Assembly (NCBI GenBank): GCA_051453625.1
Contig: JBOZIK010000001.1
Location: forward strand, 85,280,866 to 85,344,865
Source: Welwitschia mirabilis
Lineage: Eukaryota; Gnetophyta; Gnetopsida; Welwitschiales
Direction: 5' to 3'
Length of the DNA: 64,000 bases
The notes under the pieces are model-generated. The model did no database searches. It saw nothing but the letters and a program-made list of their open reading frames with translations, and was not told the DNA's origin. Positions 56,697 through 64,000 of the stretch are shown one piece after another (within the stretch, counting starts at the first letter, position 1; each line of letters opens with the position of its first letter). Both the position numbers and the translations under genes were made by a program.

Positions 56697-58207
56697 TGAT
56701 AGAATCGAGAACCCTAGAGGGGGGATGAATAGGTTCTTTAAAAATATACAACACAATATACTAAATGAATTCAAAATTAAATAAAACTTCTATGAAATAA
56801 TTAACTAATCCAAAACATGCATGAAAATAGGAAAATAATAGAAGTAAGGAAATAACAACTGAAAGCACAAAAGTATCAAATTAATGCACACTAGATTTAT
56901 AGTGGTTTGAGAAATCTCCTACTACACTCTTGATGATCAGCTTATTCCCAAGCTAGATCTCAGATCTTCGTTACTTTACTAAGTATTCTAGGTTCACCTG
57001 TAACCTTTACAAATAGACTTTTCTAGGCTTAGTCTCAATCTTTAAACAGAATTTTTAAGGCTTAGTCTCAACCTTTGAATGGAATTTTCAAGGCTTAGTC
57101 TCAACCTTTCATAAAGAAAACTAGTGATGTAATGATACTAAATATGCTCATATATCATCTGTTCTTGATTCAGTAGGATTGATGAATCTCTTCTCCTATA
57201 GATGTAAAATGGATAAAGCACAGGATCTGAACTTGAATGTAAAGATAATATATTTTCCTAGTTAGAAGTAAAAATGCCAAGATACAATAATGAATATTAT
57301 AAGATTATAGTGCTCATTCCTTAGACCTAATAGATTGACACAATTGAAAATAGTTCCAAAGGATTTATTAGTAGTTTATCTCTTGGCTATTTATATTAGA
57401 AGCCTTTTGGGATTTATTACATTTGAATTGTACTTCCAATGGCTATAAATAGCTAGAAAACAACTAGGAAATGGATACCCAATGGCTATATAATGGATAC
57501 ATAATGACTAGAAATTTTTTTTTCTGTTCCGTCCAGTTGATCCCTCAAAAGTCCATTCGACTTTATCTAGTACCATGACTTACATAGATTGCCTATTAGA
57601 AAATTTTGGTCACCCCAATTTCTTATAGCTCCATATTTAATTAATTTCATCTAGGTCTAGTCGACCCCAGTCCAATCACCTACTACATAATCCAGTCACC
57701 CGCTCCTCTTGATAAAATTCTTTCCAGTTTTTAACAGTAGGTTTGATCAACCCCTGAAGGTGTTCGGTCAACCCCATGATGATTGGCTTAGAAGTATTAG
57801 CTACATAGTGATCAGGTCTGGTTGACCCCATCATAGGTTTGGTTGACCCCTTTACAATTAGTTTAGGAGTTCTATTTATTAGGTTCTCAAATTCAGTCAA
57901 TCCCATAAGGATCTGATTGACTTCTTTCCATTCAGTTTAGGGACTCAGGTTTTAGGGTTACAAGTCTAGTCAACCCCATCATAAATCCAGTTAACCCCTC
58001 TAGATGCATTTCATTTTTATCTATCTGCTTCAAGTGCAGTTGACCCCTTGAAAGTTTAGTTGGCCCCTCAAGAGGGTAAAAGAACTAACAAGTTTCTAGG
58101 GCTTAGAATTTAATGTTTTTGGTTTTATATTTTAACCTATAAGTGATTAACATCTTCTGCATAATATATATAAAATTTTCTATATAGAAAACATTAGTTT
58201 GATATCA
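56697..58207 (-). repeat. 5' LTR of SIRE-like element 5
   Basis: Minus strand starts TGATATCAAACTAATGTTTT (58207) and ends GGTTCTCGATTCTATCA (56697), giving terminal TGATA...TATCA. Aligns with the LTR of element 3 (34079-35524). It carries many copies of the motif (minus) GGGGTTGACTGG / GGGGTCGACTAG between about 57530 and 58075. The minus frame 57676-57906 lies across this motif array (repeated GLTE-like and KPxxxGST words) and is not a gene. Confidence 0.8.
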
Positions 58208-58330
58208 ATTAATAAAACATAATCTAACAGTATTTAGTTTGGTGTTAAAGAAGATAAAAATAAAAAATGCTAACAAACATAATAAAGCATTAATTGTTAC
58301 GTAAGAAGGCACATAACACAAGAAAAAATT
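58208..58330. other. short junction between LTR and tandem unit
   Basis: AT-rich, no feature recognised. The minus frame 58205-58414 overlaps the LTR end and the start of the next repeat and is not supported. Confidence 0.4.
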
Positions 58331-60860
58331 AGATGAAATTTGGTGAATAATTATATTTAGGTGTTGTATTACTAGTTGTTTGGACATTACAAGAGATGAT
58401 ACCACATTAGACAAGATCTACATCAGCTACCAGATTAGTCTAAGAAGCATCCTAGTCAGTATAAGTTTTTTTGTCATCTATATTATCATCTGGATAATGA
58501 GGTGGATGATGGGATTTGTGAAGATGTTTATTATGTTAGATCAACCTCTTTGATTACAGGATTTCTACTTTAGATAGGAAGTATTGCAATTTTGCTTAAA
58601 TGTTGTCAAATGTAATGAAGACTATATGTCTTCATGGTATTTTCCTTAGCTCTCCATTATCATCAAAGTTCAGCATAAACCTATTTAATTTTTTGCAAAA
58701 CTTTTTAAAATAGCCTATCAAATACATATAATTTGATAGTGTAACATAGTCTCCTACTTAGCCTTATTAGTCCTTTATAAATTAGGTGAATAACCATAAT
58801 TGCAAGTGAAATTAACTAAAGATAAATCAGCTAGAAAACTATAAAATAAACTCAAAAATAATTTCAAACATCTTAGAATGAAAAATAGAATTGTCAAGAA
58901 TAAATAACTAAACATTTCACCTATGTAGAATAAGTGGTCATATTATTGTCCTACTTGTTGTCTAGATGATGGAGGGGATAACAGACTTAAAAAATAATCT
59001 TACAAAATAGAAACATGCAATTTTTATTAAAAAATATAAACATTAAAACATAGTAAAATTAATAGCTCCTCACTTAAATATATAACACATCATAAAAAAT
59101 AATCATATGTAACATAAAAAATCATCATCATAGAATGTCAAAAATATATAATTCATGTGTATAATATCTCAAAAATAAATGTGAACATGATAATGAAACT
59201 CAAAAAATGATGTGTCTATAAAAATATGATTTTTTAATATAATCTAGGGAGAAAAGATACATAATACAATATAATAAATCACTCCCCTTGTCATGCCAAA
59301 ATAAACTCTTGATATGCTCCAAGCTCAAGTGTATGTGGAGAAGATAAAGCAATCTCAAGACTTATAGGGAAAAGATGGTTAAGGGATATCATGATGGAAT
59401 AAGTGATCTCATCTCCCTATGCTTGGACTACCTATGGAATGTCAATAGCAACACCATGCTCAATGCATAATATGTAATCATGTACATCAATCAGCTGCTC
59501 CTCGATGTGTTAAAATCTTCTCTCAGTAGTGGATATCATCTGATGTAACTCAATAAATCCTTAGTCCATAGCTGCTCTAAGGCCCTATGCAGTACCTACC
59601 AGGAGTGTGTGTTTACTCAATGTCCATAAAAATTGAAGGTCTCTATCCTGAGGTCTCTCAAACTCTTCTAGAATCTAGATGGCCCTATCCTGTAGGTAAT
59701 GAGCTAAAGTTTTAAGATGTATAAGTTGCTACTCACTTATAAGCTTTGGTATACCAAATCATTTAAACATAGCTAAGAGGAGATATGGATATTCCAAGGC
59801 TTGTATCTGATAATCCTTAATTATCATCCTAAGTCTTCTCTAGATAAATGTTAGAAAGCTCATCTACTTATCCTATCTGAATACTTCTAGCATCTATCGA
59901 TGGGTTACCCTAACATGACTATCATGAAAAGATGGGAAAATGTTATGAATCAGTTCTCTATGTAAAATTCAATAGGTAGGTTATAGATGTATTACTAAAT
60001 ATCCCCATTTATCATCAGTAATATTGGCCAGTATGTCTAATACTACTCCATAAGCATGACGCTTCTCTATACAACAAGCTAAATGAATGTGTGTGTTCCC
60101 AATTTCACTAAAGTCAGTAACTATAGTAACGTGGCTTAGAAGAATAAATATCTCATGACCACAGATAATAGTTGTAATCATATTGTTACAATGCATATTT
60201 GTGCAAATGTTATGCTCCTAAGAAGATCCTATCATTTACAAATAGATATAGATTTTGCACAACATAATACACTAATATAGATGAGAGTGAATTCGAATGT
60301 TGTATTCTCATTAAAGGTATAGGTTAAAAGAGTGAGAATTAATTTTAAGATGAAACACTTACATATCTTAACAGAAAAAATAGAATGCAATGCAAAAAAT
60401 GATAATCTAAAGATACTTATGCAAAGCTAATCTAAGAAAGAATATATAATGCACCTAGACTAATAATACTTGATCTTGAAAAAGGTTACCCTCATAATCT
60501 ATATCACTAAAGAATATATCACAGAATTAGAAGCAACATAAATTATAAGGGATAAGTACACAATAAGCATAGAAAATATAAAATATTTTTTGAATTATTT
60601 TCAAACCAATATCTGTATTACAAGCAGTTATACCTCAATGGGGAAAGCACAATCCAACACCAAAGAAGTTGTCTCTCTGCAACTTTAATGGATAGATCTC
60701 TAGCCCTTCGATCTCTTATTACAAGAATTTCTAATGCAAGTAAAGGCAAGTAGGAGTTGAGGATTGAATTGATACTTATTGTTAAAAATGGACTCACAAA
60801 TAAACAAGACAAATAGGTGTAGGTACAACCTTAACAACCATGTAAGACACATAGAGATAA
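58330..60860 (-). repeat. 2.54-kb direct repeat, copy 1
   Basis: Matches 60870-63400 in the same orientation with an offset of 2533-2540 bp. Anchors: CTAGTTGTTTGGA..., GATGAGGTGGATAA-type (58495 and 61035), CCTATCAAATACATA, CTCATCTCCCT (59408 and 61941) and CTTTGGTATACCAAAT. Contains a decayed minus-strand gene (59281-60200) and about 950 bp of 3' sequence. The copies have diverged by many substitutions. Confidence 0.82.
59281..60200 (-). pseudogene. plant transposon-type protein gene, copy 1, decayed
   Basis: Minus-strand frames carry the same protein as the copy at 61830-63102. The longest open part (59981-60196) reads MHCNNMITTIICGHEIFILL, SHVTIVTDFSEIGNTHIHLA and LDILANITDDKWGYLV. It aligns with MIIASIPDHKIAVLPNHIIE and GIESLHIHSVGVI in copy 2. 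Downstream sequence (59870-59960) corresponds to the 'ILxxF...DEQIDLLT' part. It lacks a clear N-terminus: the region above 60200 does not align well to copy 2. The frame 60618-60812 (minus) may be an unrelated chance frame. Function unknown; resembles post-pol proteins of retroelements. Confidence 0.5.
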
Positions 60861-60869
60861 GTAGCCAAA

Positions 60870-63400
60870 GTTAGGTGAAGTTTACTAAAGCATTATTTTA
60901 GATGTCATCATGCTAGTTGTTTGGATGATATAAGAGATAATACCACCTTATAAGAATTCCATATCATCTGCTAAATTAATTCTAGTCAGCACCTTTCTTG
61001 GCTTAAATGTTTTATCGCTTTACAATTATCTAAATGATGAGGTGGATAATAGGATTTTTATAAGTATCCATGTAATGCATTAGCCTTAATGTTTATAGGA
61101 AGTTTAATTCAAAAGAAAAAATATTATAAACTACTTTAAATGTTGTAAAATATCATGAAGATTTCATGTTTTTATATCTTTCATCTCAACTCTTCATTAT
61201 CATAGAAATCTAGCATAAACCTATCTAATACACTATAAGACTACTAATAATACCCTATCAAATACATACAAGTTGGTAGCACAATATAGTTTTTCACTTA
61301 GTCTTATCAGTTCCTAATAAAAATAGGCAGTTAACCATGACTGTAAACCAAATTATACAACAATAAAGACAACTAAGATATTGAAAAATTATCTCAAATT
61401 TTTTTTTGCAATCTTAAAGTTATAAACTGAATGGTATAAAAATAGAAAACTGAATATTTTACCTATTTGAGTTATTAGCCATGTTATTGTTTGGGTTATC
61501 ATCTAGATGATATGGGGTATAACAGGCTTAAAAATTATTCCTAGAGAATAAAAACCTATGACAGAAATTTTTAGATAAATAATCAATAATTACACTAACA
61601 ATTAAAAGTTCCTAACTAAAATGTATAGTAAATAAATAAAATAATCATAAAAATTATACTCATTCCTCATCATGAAATTTTAAAAAAAGGATAAGCATGA
61701 AAATAAAATAAAAGTACATCATAATAAACTCAAAAAAGATGCATACATATATAATCATTAGTTTTAAGTACAAAAATGTATAGAGGAAAAGATACAAAAT
61801 ATGATTAAAAATCACTACCCTCAATGCCTCATGATAAGCTCAGTATAGGCAGTAGGCTCAGGTGTAGGAGGAGAAGATGGAGGGTGCTCAGGGTCTATAG
61901 GGAAATAGAGATCAAATGATATAGAAATGGAGTGAACCATCTCATCTCCCTGTACATGGACTACCTTTAGAAGATCAAGTATCACACTCTGCTCTATGGA
62001 TATAATGTATTGAAATATGTAAACTCTCTACTCCTTAGAGTGCTAAAACTCCTCTCAAGCATCTATATCCTTTGATCTAGTGTCTGGATCCTATAATAAA
62101 GAATTTATATACTTCTATTAATGAAATCCCTAATGTTCTCATTGGTCTCTACTAGGAGGGCCTGAATCTACTCTAATGTAACTCTAACAGCAAGACTCCA
62201 AACTTGAGATCTCTCTACCTCTCTTGGAATCTATATGCTTATGTCCTGAAGATAGTGAGAATAAGTAAAAAAAATGCATAAGGTGTTGTTTCCCATTAGC
62301 TTTGGTATTCCAAATTGTTGTAACATGGCTAAGAGAAGGCATGGATACGCTAGAGTCTATAGCCACCATGCCTCAATCATAGACTTGAGTCTCTTCCATA
62401 AAAAAGTTAGTAAATCTATTTGCTCATCCTATCTAAATGCTGCTAATATCTGAAGATGTGCAACCATGGCATGGCTATCATAAAATAATGAGCTGATGTT
62501 ATAAATCAATCCTATGTATAATACTCTATAGGCTGGAGTCAAATGTGTAATAATAACATCCTACCTATTCAGTGTCAAGTATACTGGGATGTCTGATGAT
62601 GTGTCATATGTACAACAATCCTTTATAACACCAACAGAATGAATATGTAAGCTCTCAATGCCATATAGATCTATAACTTCTATAATGTGATTTGGAAGCA
62701 CTGCAATCTTATGGTCTGGTATTGATGCTATAATCATATCCACAAGGTAACTATGAGAACCTGATTGTCGCTTGATATGCATAGTGTCATAAAACTCCTT
62801 GGTCTCTAATACATAATATGTTTCATATTCATCTAAGATCCATTAGAGCTATAAATTGGAGAGCCTCTAATCAACCTCTAGTTCTAATCTGCTCATGAAT
62901 TCTTTGAAGTATCTTTAACATGAATGGTAGTGGTTTGGATTGTAAGAGAACATCCATGTAAATGTGAGGGGTGTACAGGCTCTACATGCCTAATCTCTGG
63001 TAGAACTAATGGGATCACATCCTACTCTATAACTTTATCCTTAACTTTGGCTAGTCTATCTCTACATGGACGGGGCCTACTTAGCCAAACATCCATAAAA
63101 AATTACATGAAATTTGATAGACAAAACTAAACACATTACATGCATACCCAAAAACAACCTTCAAAATCAATAGAAAATGTAAAAAACTATGAAAATACAT
63201 CATAACCCTCCTAAAGTGTCAATATATCATGTATTACCTAGTTATGAGATGAAAATTTCAAAATGTACAAAAAATGGAAAAACAGTTTTTTAAGTGGACC
63301 CCACATAAGGTGAAAATTCAAAGTGTTCAAATGAAAAATATAATTTGGTAGAATTGTAGAACACATTGAACTAATAAATTTATCCTAAAGGACTACTATG
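60870..63400 (-). repeat. 2.54-kb direct repeat, copy 2
   Basis: Second copy of the unit at 58330-60860. It extends further on the 5' side of the minus-strand gene, where the N-terminal frame is preserved. The upper end is not sharp; similarity to copy 1 fades between about 62800 and 63400. Confidence 0.75.
61830..63102 (-). pseudogene. plant transposon-type protein gene, copy 2, decayed
   Basis: Minus strand from ATG at 63102 (MDVWLSRPRPCRDRLAKVKD) down to about 61830, about 420 codons when frames are joined. Segments in order: ETYYVLETKEFYDTMH, MIIASIPDHKIAVLPNHIIE, IESLHIHSVGVIKDC, LTPAYRVLYIGLIYNISSLF, DEQIDLLTFLWKRLKS and TLAYPCLLLAMLQQFGIPKL, then a heptad-like stretch (LDQRI-MLERSFSTLRSREF). 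The order FYxxM, then 'I.LTxxxRxLxxxI', then 'LPYPxLLTxLxxxFGV' followed by a coiled coil resembles the putative plant transposon protein domain. Several stops, for example TGA after 'LTLNR'. No integrase or RT is linked to it in the window. Confidence 0.55.
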
Positions 63401-64000
63401 TTTTAATCTACATTTTATGAGAAATTAAGTGTAAAAGATAAAAACATAAATTTTTCTCATAAAATGCATAATTAATCATATCTTTCGAAATACATCATAA
63501 AAATTAAATCTGTAAATTCCAAATTGAAGAGCATGAAAAAATGATAAACATACATAAAAACTATGCATGAAAAAGATAAAAAATAAGATAAAAAATTGCA
63601 AAAGACAAGGGAGAGAAAAACATACCTCATTTTTAAAAATTCGTAAAAATTTGAGAAATCTGGGAGCGAATCCCATAAGGACAAGATCTAGTATGATGGC
63701 AAGGACTAGCAAGACTATTGTCTTTCAAAAGGATAAGAAAAAATAGCAAATAAATAAAGAAAAAGAATGAGGAAAAAAGATTTGGACCATAGTTTTATTG
63801 CACTGTCATCCCATTCTAGATAACAACTCTAGGATGGCTCTCAGAAAAAATCAGAATATCATCTGCCTATATCATCTATATGACTAAGTGGAAGATGGGA
63901 CCTTCAAAAAAAAATTGTAAAATAAACATGTCAACCAAGAAATTTAGGCTAAGATATTATTGTGAAGGTATTAGAATTTATCAGAAGGCTTAAAAAAAAA
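63103..64000. other. upstream region of copy 2, nothing firm
   Basis: No gene supported. On the minus strand an ATG at 63712 opens a short frame (MLVLAIILDLVLMGFAPRFL...) that reaches AATGAG|GTATGTTT near 63627, a possible exon with a 5' splice site upstream of the decayed gene. On the plus strand the same place reads MMARTSK, so the strand cannot be decided. The last 200 bp show faint similarity to the start of the 2.54-kb repeat. Confidence 0.3.

Noticed and set aside
57676-57906. Minus frame of 76 codons with repeated GLTE and KP.. words
   Set aside because: It lies within the LTR motif array; the apparent protein repeats follow from the repeated DNA motif.
63780-63910. Possible third copy of the 2.54-kb repeat
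   Set aside because: Similarity is limited to about 40 bp (ATCATCT...GTGGAAGATGGG), the offset (about 2.85 kb) does not fit and the window ends there.
1-64000. Search for tRNA or rRNA genes, CRISPR arrays, phage or bacterial defence systems
   Set aside because: No B-box or cloverleaf pattern, no regular spacer array and no prokaryotic gene organisation seen; sequence character is that of a plant nuclear genome.

Overview
The window looks like nuclear DNA of a flowering plant with a repeat-rich genome. It is strongly AT-rich, contains nine runs of N (assembly gaps) and has no compact gene arrangement. Almost everything recognisable is decayed LTR retrotransposon. The families are typical of plants: Athila-like Ty3/gypsy with a tRNA-Asp-type primer site, chromoviruses, SIRE-like Ty1/copia with a second ORF after pol, and repeated copies of a plant transposon-type protein. 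I cannot name the species.

Layout. 1-5.7 kb: internal part of an Athila-like element on the minus strand (integrase start, RNase H, RT, protease, gag, then a primer-binding site at 5656-5699). About 6.97-8.18 kb: 3' end of a chromovirus on the plus strand, with integrase, GPY/F and chromodomain. 8.2-14.4 kb: AT-rich DNA in which I recognise nothing. 14.5-17.5 kb: an island of higher GC that still has CpG and holds two small related genes sharing an LPPKRG-[QE]-IK motif; one has a clear TATA box and polyadenylation signal. 19.1-20.56 kb: a copia remnant on the minus strand. 20.58-34.03 kb: a nearly complete 13.4-kb Athila-like element on the minus strand with both LTRs, primer site, gag, protease, RT, integrase and a 3' region that contains a 1.12-kb tandem duplication. 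34.08-41.7 kb: a SIRE-like copia element on the plus strand with LTR, primer site, gag, pol and a post-pol ORF. 41.8-47.8 kb: a Ty3/gypsy element on the plus strand. 47.8-54.1 kb: a large imperfect inverted repeat with arms of about 3 kb, each containing an LTR end, a primer site and a seven-unit array of primer-site-like repeats. 54.56-58.2 kb: the 5' half of a second SIRE-like copia element on the minus strand. 58.3-63.4 kb: two direct copies, about 2.54 kb apart, of a unit carrying a decayed plant transposon-type protein gene on the minus strand.

How it fits together. The retroelements are nested and mutually truncated. All pol genes are broken by stops and frameshifts, many of which look like C-to-T or G-to-A changes (CGA to TGA, TGG to TAG, CpG to TpG or CpA). 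This is what long-term cytosine methylation produces, and the two Athila-type primer sites show it especially clearly. No element looks able to move by itself. The only candidates for expressed host genes are the small ones in the 14.5-17.5 kb island. No tRNA, rRNA, CRISPR or prokaryotic feature was seen.
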